Assembly: GCA_964465295.1 (NCBI GenBank) | Contig: CAYXKC010000001.1 | Coordinates: 1-64,000, forward strand | Length of the DNA stretch: 64,000 nucleotides | Direction: 5' to 3' | Origin: Methanolacinia sp964465295 | GTDB taxonomy: Archaea > Halobacteriota > Methanomicrobia > Methanomicrobiales > Methanomicrobiaceae | Shown here: positions 34,220 through 43,488 of the stretch, piece by piece | Position numbering within the stretch: position 1 is the stretch's first letter | Layout: each line of letters starts with the position of its first letter | Translations under genes and position numbers: made by a program | Notes under the pieces: model-generated | Seen by the model: the letters and a program-made list of their open reading frames with translations, nothing else | Told to the model about the DNA's origin: nothing | Database searches by the model: none

Positions 34220-35152
34220 TCAGCACCTCTCTCTCTCGTTTAAAGATTCCCTGAATTTTATCATATTCACAAGGGTCAGGTTAACAGGGGTTTTTACTCC
34301 GTTGATCTTCCCTTTTTCTACAACGGCCCCGTTGATAAAATCGATCTCGGTCTTTCTGGAGGATGAAAGATCCTGGTACATTGAGGAGTGGTGGCGGGAG
34401 GTTGAAGGGATCTGGGTGTCATGAAGAAATTCAAGATATTCTTCAGGTTTTTCCCACTCTAATACAACACCTTCATTTTTACAGACCTCAAAAGCCTCAT
34501 GAACAATTCCCTTTATTATCATCCAGGAATTCTCATCAAGGAGTTCCCCATAAGGTACCTGCATAATCGCTCCAAGTGGGTTCAGGGCGCAGTTATATAG
34601 TGTTTTTGCCCAGATGGCTCCCATGATGTTTTCATCGGAGATGACATCTATCCCGGATTTTTTTATTATATCTGAGAGATGCGAGACATCATCATCAATG
34701 CCGGATGGAAAACGCCCCAGCCTCATAGGAGCTGCCTGCACGGAGACATGAACTCTGCCATCGCCTTTCCATTCGAAACCTGTGATGATCATCCCGCCGA
34801 TCACCCTCCCAGTATACTCAGAGATGATCTCTTCGTTTCCGATCCCGTTCTGGAGGCTGATAACATTGGATTTTTTTAACGCTTCTGAATTCACCCTGCA
34901 GATCTCGCGCGTATCCTGTGATTTGGATGTGATGAATATATAATCAAACTTTTCATCAGGAGGAAGTCTCTGTCCGCAGGGGAAACTGAAATTGTGATCG
35001 CCCCAGATCCCTGTCAGTACAAGCCCTTCTGACTTAATTGCATCCGAATGCCTTTTGCGGCAGACTGCGTACACTTCGCATTCGCGTGACATCATGCCTG
35101 CAACAGAGAGTCCTACTGCGCCGGCACCCAGGAATGCAATCTTCATACTCAT
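34220..35152 (-). CDS. Ketopantoate reductase family protein (PanE/ApbA)
   Basis: A 310-residue NADP-dependent reductase. The Rossmann motif KIAFLGAGAVGLSVAGM begins the chain; the catalytic Lys is probably in MGAIWAKTLYNCALNPLGA. PanE reduces 2-dehydropantoate to pantoate for coenzyme A. Many archaea use this route; the true substrate is inferred from the family. The start may be ATG 35152 or 35146. The gene lies six bases after the MGMT stop. Confidence 0.85.
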   Translation of the reverse strand: MSMKIAFLGAGAVGLSVAGMMSRECEVYAVCRKRHSDAIKSEGLVLTGIWGDHNFSFPCGQRLPPDEKFDYIFITSKSQDTREICRVNSEALKKSNVISLQNGIGNEEIISEYTGRVIGGMIITGFEWKGDGRVHVSVQAAPMRLGRFPSGIDDDVSHLSDIIKKSGIDVISDENIMGAIWAKTLYNCALNPLGAIMQVPYGELLDENSWMIIKGIVHEAFEVCKNEGVVLEWEKPEEYLEFLHDTQIPSTSRHHSSMYQDLSSSRKTEIDFINGAVVEKGKINGVKTPVNLTLVNMIKFRESLNERERC

Positions 35153-35158
35153 TCAGGA

Positions 35159-35620
35159 TTATTTTGTTTTTTTGGGTAAAAGGAGTATTGCTCTTTTCCT
35201 TTCCATCTTGAGGAGCGCTTTTTTTATATCGATATCGGGATTGAATCCCCCGATCCCGTTTTTTGAAACGACCCTGTGGCACGGGACAATCAGGGGTGTG
35301 GGATTTCTTCTCATTGCAACCCCCACCGTTCTCGCATGAAATCCTGTCTTATCGCCAATCTCCGAATAGGTCTCTGTCTCACCATACGGGATCTCTGATA
35401 CTGCCCTGTAAATTTCCATATACGGATGGCCTTCGGTTGTTGCGATCGATTTGAACCCGGAGATTTCGGTTGCCTTTCCCCCGATATACCTCCTGAGAGG
35501 TATTGGAATGAAGCCATCCTCACCCTTGCGGGAGAACCGGATTTTATGAATTAGATCCCCGCTCCACTCTACATGAACCCACCAGTATCCGAACCGGCAG
35601 GCACCTGTTCTCATCACCAT
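35159..35620 (-). CDS. Methylated-DNA-protein-cysteine methyltransferase
   Basis: A 153-residue suicide repair protein that removes alkyl groups from O6 of guanine. The active-site motif VPCHRVVSKNGIGGF and the DNA-binding segment GETETYSEIGDKTGFHARTVGVAMRRNPTPLI are intact. It overlaps the end of the helicase gene by up to seven bases, so co-translation is likely. Confidence 0.93.
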   Translation of the reverse strand: MVMRTGACRFGYWWVHVEWSGDLIHKIRFSRKGEDGFIPIPLRRYIGGKATEISGFKSIATTEGHPYMEIYRAVSEIPYGETETYSEIGDKTGFHARTVGVAMRRNPTPLIVPCHRVVSKNGIGGFNPDIDIKKALLKMERKRAILLLPKKTK

Positions 35621-37620
35621 CTCTCAATATCCTTAGTAAATGATGAGAGGTTGCATTCGATAAGTTCCTTTTGCATCCACCCGGGAAGGCCTTTTCTTAC
35701 CTGCCTGTCGAGAAATCTCGACTCCCCGATTACGAGGATGCCCCTGTCTTCAGGAGTCCTTATAACACGGCCCAGTGCCTGTAGTGCCTTGTTAATCGCA
35801 GGAAGCGTATACGAGATGAACTCCCCCTCCTCGCCGAACCTGTTTTTAAAATACTGGATGATCATCCTCCTGACTTCATTATAGGGGGCAAGAGGAAGAC
35901 CTATTACAAGTGCGCCGTTTAAAAGCTCCCCCCGGTAATCCAGCCCTTCACTCCATTTACCTCCGCATACTCCAAAAATAATCCCCGATTTGCAGCATTC
36001 AGGCAGGGAGAGGAATTTCTTCAGGTCGGCAGCTGCAGTTGCCGTATCCTGTGACTCGATGAAGACCTCTTTTTTATTGAATCTGGATGGCAGGTCTTCG
36101 GAATAAACGTTCAATAGTTCATATGACGGAAAATAAACCGCGAGATTTCCTTTTAGGCCGGCAAATGATCTGATATATCCAAGGATTCGTTCATGATTTT
36201 CCCTGTCCTTTCTCATGCTGAATGCAGATGTAATATCTCCCGCACAGAAGACAAGCCTGTTTTCCTTAGGGAATGCGTTGGGGAGCGAGAGTGTAATCGC
36301 ATCCGCGTCTCCGAAGTAGAGTCTCCTGAAACTCTCAACCGGAGAGAGTGTTCCGCTAATCATTATTGTTGCTGCATGAATCCCTGCAACATCCCTCAGT
36401 GTAGATGAGGGATCGATATTCTGCACCCTCAGGGATATTGCATCTTCATCCTTCCTGTAGATTGAGAGGTAGGAGGGGTCTGTTCCCGCCTGGAGTACCC
36501 TCAGGAAGAACTCCATTATTCTTTCTGTAGGTATCTCCCTGAAATCCCCATCCTGGAATTTCTTCTCCCGGATGGCCTCGTATATTCTCAAAAGATCATC
36601 TATAATGTCGTCAAGCCTGTTGTATATCGATCCCCTGAGCATGAATTTGGAGAACATGACAGGATCGAACCAGTCCTCGGATTTAACAGATCTTTTAAGG
36701 CTCTCCATAAAGGTAGTGACTTGTGGGAGTATCGCGGCAATGGACTCAACGCCTCCAATCCTTCCGCGCATATGGGAAAGTTCGTTTTGAGAGAGTTCTA
36801 CAGTCCTCTCGCTGATGCTCACGCTCTGGATGCTCTGGATGGTATCCCCGCAGTTATGCGCCTCGTCGATCAGGAGGATGGCCTGTGAAGGCTCGATATT
36901 TAAGGACTGGTACATCTGGTCCCTTATAGCCTCGCTGAAGAGGTGATGGAAGTTCATGAGGATGACGTCGGCATCTCTTGCCCCCTGCAGCATTACTTCA
37001 TAGGGGCACAGGTCCCCGCACATCTCCTGGATCTTCTCCGGCGGCACAAGCTTCTTTGAAATCTGTTCGGCCTTTGTCTTCAGGAGATTGGAGGGTGTCA
37101 TCTTCAGCCCGTCATTCTCCGTGAACACCCTGGACTTAATAAAATAGGGGCAGAGGAGCGGATGATCTCTGTCCTGTCTTTTAAGCTGGCTCTTAATGAC
37201 AGGATCATTTGCCGGGGCCAGCGATCCCTTATGTGCCCTGTCGCGCATCAGGGAGGAGGAAAATGCTTTCAGGCCCTCGCACGCCCTGTAGATATCCCCG
37301 TCTACACCCATGGGGCACATGTTTCTCTTTCCAACGAGGTATGCGACCTTAAGGCGGCCCTGTTTCTTTTTTATAAGCTCGAGTTCACGCAGAAAAATAT
37401 TGAGCTGGCTTATTGTCCTTACGGCGATTATAATCTTTTTTCCATTGGCTCTTGCGAGAAGTGCGGAGACCACACTCGACTTTCCGCTCCCTGTAGGGGC
37501 ATCAATAAGGCATATCCCGCCCTCATCAACGCAGAGTCCTGCCGTGTTCAGCATCTCTTCCTGGTACGGACGAAAAGATTCGTAAGGAAACCAGTCTTTC
37601 AGACCTTCCATTATATACAT
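35614..37620 (-). CDS. XPD/Rad3-type iron-sulfur DNA helicase
   Basis: A 668-residue superfamily 2 5'-3' DNA helicase. The ATP motifs are IDAPTGSGKSS (I), LLIDEAHNCGD (II, DEAH) and QALGRVIRTPEDRG (VI). Four cysteines in the insert between motifs I and II (RNMCPMG, RACEGL, LLCPYF, CGDLCPYE) match the XPD-type cluster region. It opens a run with the alkyl-repair gene, which points to DNA repair. Confidence 0.9.
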   Translation of the reverse strand: MYIMEGLKDWFPYESFRPYQEEMLNTAGLCVDEGGICLIDAPTGSGKSSVVSALLARANGKKIIIAVRTISQLNIFLRELELIKKKQGRLKVAYLVGKRNMCPMGVDGDIYRACEGLKAFSSSLMRDRAHKGSLAPANDPVIKSQLKRQDRDHPLLCPYFIKSRVFTENDGLKMTPSNLLKTKAEQISKKLVPPEKIQEMCGDLCPYEVMLQGARDADVILMNFHHLFSEAIRDQMYQSLNIEPSQAILLIDEAHNCGDTIQSIQSVSISERTVELSQNELSHMRGRIGGVESIAAILPQVTTFMESLKRSVKSEDWFDPVMFSKFMLRGSIYNRLDDIIDDLLRIYEAIREKKFQDGDFREIPTERIMEFFLRVLQAGTDPSYLSIYRKDEDAISLRVQNIDPSSTLRDVAGIHAATIMISGTLSPVESFRRLYFGDADAITLSLPNAFPKENRLVFCAGDITSAFSMRKDRENHERILGYIRSFAGLKGNLAVYFPSYELLNVYSEDLPSRFNKKEVFIESQDTATAAADLKKFLSLPECCKSGIIFGVCGGKWSEGLDYRGELLNGALVIGLPLAPYNEVRRMIIQYFKNRFGEEGEFISYTLPAINKALQALGRVIRTPEDRGILVIGESRFLDRQVRKGLPGWMQKELIECNLSSFTKDIERW

Positions 37621-37681
37621 ATTTCATGTGGGTCAATTTGTATTATTGCGTTGGTAATGATATTTTTAAGTGGTGTGAATT

Positions 37682-37903
37682 ATGGATAAGTTGTACAGGT
37701 CTGAAAACAACCGGATTCTCGGGGGCGTGTGCGGAGGCCTTGGTCCGTATCTCGATATCGACCCGAATATTATAAGGATTATATGGGTATTGTTCAGTCT
37801 TTTCTACGGAATCGGCATTCTTGCATATATCGTAGCCTGGCTGATACTTCCCGATGAATCTGAAAAGAACACGATAGATGCAGAGTATACGGTAAAGGAA
37901 TAG
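37682..37903 (+). CDS. PspC domain membrane protein
   Basis: A 73-residue protein with the PspC domain pattern (LYRSENNRILGGVCGGLG and YLDIDPNIIRIIWVLF) and one to two membrane helices. PspC proteins take part in envelope stress responses in bacteria; their archaeal role is open. It has its own short upstream region. Confidence 0.85.
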   Translation: MDKLYRSENNRILGGVCGGLGPYLDIDPNIIRIIWVLFSLFYGIGILAYIVAWLILPDESEKNTIDAEYTVKE

Positions 37904-37972
37904 ATCTTATCTGTCATATCTTCCTCACCTACCCAACTGATTTTATCGATAAATACCAATATATTGAGCATT

Positions 37973-39313
37973 ATGGCAATACACCCTATCGATTTTCGCT
38001 ATGGCACTCCTGATATGAAGGCCGTATGGAGCGAAGAGAACCGGTTTGCTGCAATTGTAATGTCTGAAGTCGCTCTCGCAAGGGCGCAGGCGAAACACGG
38101 GATGATCCCGCAGGAGGCTGCAGATGAGATCGTCGCAAATGCACAGACGGCATCACTAAAAAGAGCCAAAGAGATAGAGGAGGAGATCAGCCACGATATG
38201 ATGGCGGTAGTCAGGGCTGTAACTGAGGTCTGCGGAGAATCCGGCAGGTGGATCCATTATGGTGCGACCTCAAATGACATACTCGATACTGCCACAGGCA
38301 TCCAGGTAAAAGAGAGCCTCTTCATTATTGAAGGCAGGTTAAAGAAACTTCTTGGCATCCTTCTAAAAAGAGCGGATGAGACGAAGAATCTTGTATGTGC
38401 GGGCAGGACACACGGGCAGATCGGGGTGCCGACCACCTACGGCCTAAGGTTCGCAATATGGGCAAGTGAGGTCGGCAGGCACATAGAGCGGCTCGGGCAG
38501 CTCAGGCCGCGTGTGGCCGTCGGCCAGATGACAGGTGCCGTGGGGACGATGGCTGCCATGGGAGATAAAGGGCATGACGTAATGGTCTCAATGATGGAGT
38601 TTCTGGAGCTGTTTCCGGTTGACGTATCGAACCAGATTATCCAGAGGGACCGGTACGCCGAGTACTTCATGCTTCTTGCAAATATTGCAACCACCCTGGA
38701 TAAAATCGGCATTGAGATACGAATGATGCAGAGGTCAGAGATCGGCGAGATGGAGGAATCATTCGGAAAGAAACAGGTCGGATCTTCGACAATGCCCCAT
38801 AAGAGGAACCCGATAAAGTCCGAGCAGGTCTGCGGTCTTGCAAGAATAGTCCGCTCCTTTGTCGAACCGTCTTTAATGAACAACACTCTCTGGGATGAAC
38901 GTGATCTCACGAATTCTTCATGCGAGAGGATTACTTTCCCGGAAGCGTCGATACTTGCCGATCATATCCTCGATGTAATGATAAAAGTCCTTGAAGGCGT
39001 CAGGTTAAATGAAGCGAATATCAGGCGCAATCTCAATCTCTTACAGGGTGTTAATATGGCGGAGTCGGTAATGATAGAACTGACAAAGGCGGGAATGGAC
39101 CGGCAGGAGGCTCATGAACTTATCAGGGTCTCAAGCATGTCGGCAATAGAACTGCAGAAGCCGCTTGGCGATATCCTTGCAAACAGTGAAAAAGTAACCG
39201 TTCTCCTGAATGAAGAAAAGATCAGGGAACTGCTCAATCCTGAAAATTATACCGGAACTGCCGTATGGCAGGTTGAAAATGTTATTGAGAAGCTGAAACC
39301 TTTCTCAATCTGA
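37973..39313 (+). CDS. purB: Adenylosuccinate lyase
   Basis: A 446-residue homotetrameric lyase that acts twice in purine synthesis, on SAICAR and on adenylosuccinate. The family signature SSTMPHKRNPIKSEQ is present, as are GATSNDILDTA and AGRTHGQIGVPTTYG. ATG 37973 is chosen over the upstream TTG 37964. A TATA-like gataaatac lies about 25 bases upstream of ATG, which suggests a short or absent leader. Confidence 0.95.
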   Translation: MAIHPIDFRYGTPDMKAVWSEENRFAAIVMSEVALARAQAKHGMIPQEAADEIVANAQTASLKRAKEIEEEISHDMMAVVRAVTEVCGESGRWIHYGATSNDILDTATGIQVKESLFIIEGRLKKLLGILLKRADETKNLVCAGRTHGQIGVPTTYGLRFAIWASEVGRHIERLGQLRPRVAVGQMTGAVGTMAAMGDKGHDVMVSMMEFLELFPVDVSNQIIQRDRYAEYFMLLANIATTLDKIGIEIRMMQRSEIGEMEESFGKKQVGSSTMPHKRNPIKSEQVCGLARIVRSFVEPSLMNNTLWDERDLTNSSCERITFPEASILADHILDVMIKVLEGVRLNEANIRRNLNLLQGVNMAESVMIELTKAGMDRQEAHELIRVSSMSAIELQKPLGDILANSEKVTVLLNEEKIRELLNPENYTGTAVWQVENVIEKLKPFSI

Positions 39314-40363
39314 TAAAAATATTTTTTTTCTGAGCTCTTTTGCCCATTCTCCAATCTCTCTCCAGTCCCTGAAATCTCCTGTAGGGTCTTCGCCGAAAAT
39401 TCTCCCCACCCTATTTTTTATTGGAAGATTTTCAGGGGAGATTTTTCCTGCAAACATGCCGGTGTCAATGATGTTGATAAAATTTTTTAGTTTATACAAT
39501 ATTTTTTCAGTTTCAATGATCGTTTTATCATCTTTGTTTTTGAGTGTCCTTCCGACAACAAACAAGGCTATCTTTCTCTTATCAAGCCAGTCCCTGTGAA
39601 GGTCTGCAAAACTTAAAACTTCAGGCAGAATCTGGTTGTCATAGATGGGAGTCCCGATAATGACCAGTTTGTAGGGCCTTACATCCTCAACATTCTGTAT
39701 CTTTTTTACCTCTGCTTTGAACCCTGCATCTGAAAAGGAATTTCCAATTGACCATGCGATATCCGCTGTTGAACCGTGCTTTGTTGCATATGTGACGAGA
39801 ACCTCTGCCTTTTCCTTTGTATATGCTCCGCCGTTCTTAACCTTAGGGCGCTTAGCTCCGTTTTTTGCGAGCCTGTCCCAGTCATTTCCGGGATTTTCAG
39901 CTGGTTTTTTCTTAATATTTTTCTGGCTCTCTTTTACTGCCAGCGCCCTGATCTTATCCCCGCCTTTTGTTTTTACCCATCCGTATGCCGCCACCCCGGA
40001 AAGAACTATGAAATCTGCAATATATGGAACATATTTAGTATTGAGCATCTGGTGGTTTTCTTCGAACTGCCAGTTTTTAAGAATTTTATCGAGTACGACC
40101 GGCCCGTCAGCAATTTCTTCATTATCTATCGAAACCACGCCTTCGGAGATGACAACATCTGCAGCCCTTTTTATGAGGCTGAACTCAAAAGGCAGTTCGA
40201 TGGATCCCCCTGCTTTTATTGTAACATACTCTCTTTCATCGTTTACGCTGACAATTTCAAAATCTCCCGCATCAGAGTCCCCGAAAAGGGATCTTGGCGA
40301 GGAGACCGTCCGGCCTTTATTCTCTCTTAGATATTCCAGTATTTTTTCAGTTCCGTTCATCAT
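39305..40363 (-). CDS. Flavodoxin-domain protein with extra N-terminal domain
   Basis: A 352-residue protein. The C-terminal half is a flavodoxin fold with the FMN phosphate loop TYATKHGSTADIAWS and a later IGTPIYDNQILPE loop. The N-terminal 185 residues are an unrecognised domain with a weak hydrophobic segment (ADFIVLSGVAAYGWV), joined by a Lys-rich linker. It may take electrons to a partner. It shares family with the gene at 41167, with the membrane protein between them. Confidence 0.75.
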   Translation of the reverse strand: MMNGTEKILEYLRENKGRTVSSPRSLFGDSDAGDFEIVSVNDEREYVTIKAGGSIELPFEFSLIKRAADVVISEGVVSIDNEEIADGPVVLDKILKNWQFEENHQMLNTKYVPYIADFIVLSGVAAYGWVKTKGGDKIRALAVKESQKNIKKKPAENPGNDWDRLAKNGAKRPKVKNGGAYTKEKAEVLVTYATKHGSTADIAWSIGNSFSDAGFKAEVKKIQNVEDVRPYKLVIIGTPIYDNQILPEVLSFADLHRDWLDKRKIALFVVGRTLKNKDDKTIIETEKILYKLKNFINIIDTGMFAGKISPENLPIKNRVGRIFGEDPTGDFRDWREIGEWAKELRKKIFLSD

Positions 40364-40436
40364 TTATCTCCGCAGAGGTTTGGGTTTCAACAGTACAGTT
40401 TATCATCTTAATTTTTATAAACCTCTCCTGAACCAA

Positions 40437-41207
40437 TTATTCGATCATCACAACCGCATTCTCATCAAAGGGATTCATTCTTGCTGCCAGTGAGAATAGA
40501 TACGGGTAATTTACTTTAAGGTATTTCATGTATTCAAGCCACTGGATAATCAGCTGCCCGAACACCCTGTCGATATCGCCCTTCAGGTGAATAAGGTCAT
40601 TTTGTGAACAGGCGTCAAGCTCCTTTCTATGATGGAGCTCTTCTGTCAGGTGAAAGACTGCCCTTAAAAGTTCGGTAAACGTTTCATTCTCAAGGATCAT
40701 CGGGTTTTCGAGCAGTCTTATGAAGAAATCCTCTTTTTCTACAAGAAATTCCTTCAATGCATTCAGGTCAATATTACATAATTCAATCCCGAAGGACTGA
40801 GTGCTCAATTCTTTAATCCTGTTGTCAAAATCTTTTTCTGACCACCCTGTGTTAATAATGAGATTTTTTATGCCGGAGCATTCATCTCCTGCGCATCCTG
40901 CAAAGCATTTGAGCAGCCTGTTTCCCGCCACACTGAAAAATGTCCCAATTACCATATTGAGTTTCTCAAGCTTTTTTCGTTTCTCTCTTGTCTCAAGCAT
41001 CCTGTGTATTACGAGAGTTACCAGCAGCACTTCAAATGGCACAAAAGCCAGTTCATGCAATGCAAAAACGCCTATATGGTGAAGGTCATGAAATATGAGA
41101 TAATGAATGCAGTATAATGCAGCAGAGACTGCAATAAGTCCTGCCGCAAGAGATAAGAGCCATTTTCTATCGTCCAACCTGGTCACCCCGGCTGGATTTT
41201 TCCGCAT
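40437..41207 (-). CDS. Membrane protein of unknown function between two flavodoxin genes
   Basis: A 256-residue protein with two N-terminal membrane helices (LLSLAAGLIAVSAALYCIHYL and FEVLLVTLVIHRML) and a long helical cytoplasmic part that includes several cysteines (CFAGCAGDEC). Family not recognised. It overlaps the upstream flavodoxin gene by 41 bases, or less if TTG 41177 is the start. Genomic context suggests a redox or sensory role. Confidence 0.55.
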   Translation of the reverse strand: MRKNPAGVTRLDDRKWLLSLAAGLIAVSAALYCIHYLIFHDLHHIGVFALHELAFVPFEVLLVTLVIHRMLETREKRKKLEKLNMVIGTFFSVAGNRLLKCFAGCAGDECSGIKNLIINTGWSEKDFDNRIKELSTQSFGIELCNIDLNALKEFLVEKEDFFIRLLENPMILENETFTELLRAVFHLTEELHHRKELDACSQNDLIHLKGDIDRVFGQLIIQWLEYMKYLKVNYPYLFSLAARMNPFDENAVVMIE

Positions 41208-41727
41208 TATCCTCTAATTTTTTACAGCATTCAGTTACCCACTTTTTTATCTCTTCAGCTTTGATATAGTCGCCGTCTGTTATTCCTGCAATCTTTACAA
41301 GCTGCATGTCGGTTTCTGAAAGAATATTTCTAGATAATCTGCCCGCAAAAAATCCGGTGGCCGCAGGCATGGCATATATCGAAATATCATCGACTGCAAA
41401 TTTTGCTTTTAGAAGATTATGCTCAGTAGGATCTGCAAGAGTTATTCCTGAGGTAAATACAAATACCGGCATTTTTTTTAATTCGTGGCTGTGGAACTGA
41501 AAAAATTCTTTTGCTTCAGGAAGCCATTTGCCGAGATGGAGGGGGCTTCCGGCGAATATGATATCAGTTCCTGATAGATCTATCCCCTCGTTGAAATTGC
41601 ATAACCTGACTTTACAGCCCAGATCTTCGAGCCTGTCACGGATAATACCTGCGATCTCCTCTGTAGAGCCGTATCTTGTTGCATAGCAGACAAGTATATT
41701 TTTGTTCCCGGTCATCTGTCTCATCAC
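41167..41727 (-). CDS. Flavodoxin-domain protein (protoporphyrinogen-oxidase-like)
   Basis: A 186-residue flavodoxin. The FMN phosphate loop is CYATRYGSTEEIAGI, and the second FMN loop is AGSPLHLGKWLPEA. The fold resembles HemG-type menaquinone-dependent flavodoxins, but that function is not supported by the surroundings. It is the first gene of the three-gene set. Confidence 0.8.
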   Translation of the reverse strand: MMRQMTGNKNILVCYATRYGSTEEIAGIIRDRLEDLGCKVRLCNFNEGIDLSGTDIIFAGSPLHLGKWLPEAKEFFQFHSHELKKMPVFVFTSGITLADPTEHNLLKAKFAVDDISIYAMPAATGFFAGRLSRNILSETDMQLVKIAGITDGDYIKAEEIKKWVTECCKKLEDNAEKSSRGDQVGR

Positions 41728-41819
41728 CTTTGTAAATTAACCTGTTTAATATGGGATTATATTCAATAATCGAAACCTGTCACAATAATCTGATAAGTTA
41801 TGGTAATAAAATATCTTGT

Positions 41820-42536
41820 ATGCCCGTTATTAATAATCGGCGGATTATTTCTGATCCAGGATATAATCATTGCCATAAACTGCTCTTCCTGTCGGCCGTT
41901 TCAATAATCATATTCTCTATGATCTCATGCCCCGTTTCCGCATTAGAAATTTATCCCGGAGAATCTGTCGATCTTCGCGGCTCCTGCACCTCGGATTATG
42001 TATACCTCTTTATAACCGGTCCAAATCTTCCGTCAAACGGCGCGAATCCTGAAGATATTTATGAAGAGGTGGTCACCGGGAGCCCGTCTTCATTTGTAAA
42101 GGTCGATGCGTTCAATAACCGCTGGTCATATACGTGGGATACAAAGACTTCGGGGGGAAATCCCGACACAGGGACATACACTTTTTTTGCCGTTGAAAAG
42201 CCTGTCGGAAGGCACGATCTCAGCGGAGTGGAATATTCCACTAAAACGGTGAGACTCCTTGATCCTTCTGTCAGTGTTTCAGGAGTATCATCCTTCCCTG
42301 AAGGTACTGATAAATCCGTTTACCCGGAAAAACCTGTGTTCGAAGATGAACCTTCTGCGGCCAAAACAACCACTCCGGTTTCTCCAACCCTTTTAACGGC
42401 TGAAGGCACCAGTGAGACGACCCCCGGGGTTACGGGCACTCCTGCAACGGGCATCTCACCTGCATTATTGATTCTCTCTCTTGTTGTATCGTCAATTATA
42501 ATCCCGGTCCGGAAGAAAAGAGCCGGGAAAATATAA
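41820..42536 (+). CDS. DUF3821-type secreted or surface protein
   Basis: A 238-residue exported protein. A signal-like hydrophobic stretch (about 22-41) precedes a beta-rich domain typical of Methanomicrobiales surface proteins: LEIYPGESVDLRGSC, VYLFITGPNLPSNG, and WSYTWDTKTSGGNPDTGTYT. A Thr/Pro/Glu-rich linker leads to one C-terminal membrane helix (ISPALLILSLVVSSIIIPV) and a basic end. It is probably held in the membrane and exposed outside. ATG 41820 is chosen since it sits just before the basic start and signal. Confidence 0.8.
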   Translation: MPVINNRRIISDPGYNHCHKLLFLSAVSIIIFSMISCPVSALEIYPGESVDLRGSCTSDYVYLFITGPNLPSNGANPEDIYEEVVTGSPSSFVKVDAFNNRWSYTWDTKTSGGNPDTGTYTFFAVEKPVGRHDLSGVEYSTKTVRLLDPSVSVSGVSSFPEGTDKSVYPEKPVFEDEPSAAKTTTPVSPTLLTAEGTSETTPGVTGTPATGISPALLILSLVVSSIIIPVRKKRAGKI

Positions 42537-42775
42537 AATCTAACTTAATTTTTCAAGTGCAATGAACCTGTTGTCTCTTTCTCATCAGAATCCCGGGGTT
42601 TACGGGATGAGGATGACTTTCATAAAGTATGTTGATTCCTATTAGTAGAAGTCTGCAGTGGAGAATCAATTTTTAGGTCGAAAGCCGTTTGGCAATAAAA
42701 GATTCCAGGTGCCTGAAATGAATACTCCGGTATTCTGTAAAAACCGAACGGGAAAATAAAAAAAATTAGTTTTGT
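42537..42775. other. Intergenic region with small hairpin
   Basis: No gene seen. A hairpin ATCCCG (42590-42595) with CGGGAT (42603-42608) follows the surface-protein gene and may act in termination. Confidence 0.4.
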
Positions 42776-43402
42776 TTATGCACTGTCGTAGATCAGGCAG
42801 AAGTACCTTGCCGAGAATACTACAAATGCCGGCATAAGGATGAATGTAAGCAACCAGCCGATGACAGGAATCATACCAAGGATGAAATAGATAACACCCA
42901 CGATAATCTCCAGGACAAGAAGCATTACAAAGAGGTTGATCCACCCGATGCTCTTTATCTTTCCAAGAATTTCAGAGAAATTGAATGCCTCTCCGAATTT
43001 CTCTTCCCTTGCGAAACGGACGATTGCGATTGTTGCAATAAGACCCATTATAATTGCAACGATAAATACGATGATCATTCCAATTCCAAGGGTTGATATT
43101 GCTCCGATCGGGTTTGTTGCCAGCATCATTATCGACGGAAGGATAAAGATACCAGCAAGTATTATCACCGGGATCATATAGATTATACTTATAATAAAGT
43201 ACAAGATACCGTCAATAAACGTCTTAGCCCAGTTCCCTGGTTCAGGGGCCGGTTTTTTACCACGCATTACATCCAGTGAATATCCCATAATCAATGGGAA
43301 TATAATACTGCATACGATCAGGATTATCCACCTGACCCACTTTTCAATGAAAGCCTCCTTTGTATATTCAAAAGAGTCTCCTAACATGTCTCCTATACCC
43401 AA
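42776..43402 (-). CDS. DUF4013 multi-pass membrane protein
   Basis: A 208-residue membrane protein with about five hydrophobic stretches. It shows the DUF4013 pattern (DSFEYTKEAFIEKWVRW) and is a paralogue of the gene at 16135; both have the GEAFNFSEILGK / GEAFNFSALNRQ block. TTG 43402 has a strong GGAGGTG ribosome-binding site a few bases upstream, so I accept it over the later ATG. Function unknown. Confidence 0.7.
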   Translation of the reverse strand: MGIGDMLGDSFEYTKEAFIEKWVRWIILIVCSIIFPLIMGYSLDVMRGKKPAPEPGNWAKTFIDGILYFIISIIYMIPVIILAGIFILPSIMMLATNPIGAISTLGIGMIIVFIVAIIMGLIATIAIVRFAREEKFGEAFNFSEILGKIKSIGWINLFVMLLVLEIIVGVIYFILGMIPVIGWLLTFILMPAFVVFSARYFCLIYDSA

Positions 43403-43488
43403 ATTTTACACCTCCATTTGAGATGATAAAATAAAAAACTCTTAAATATAAAAATGAATCGGTTTATTTGGTTGAAACAACCTTCAGA

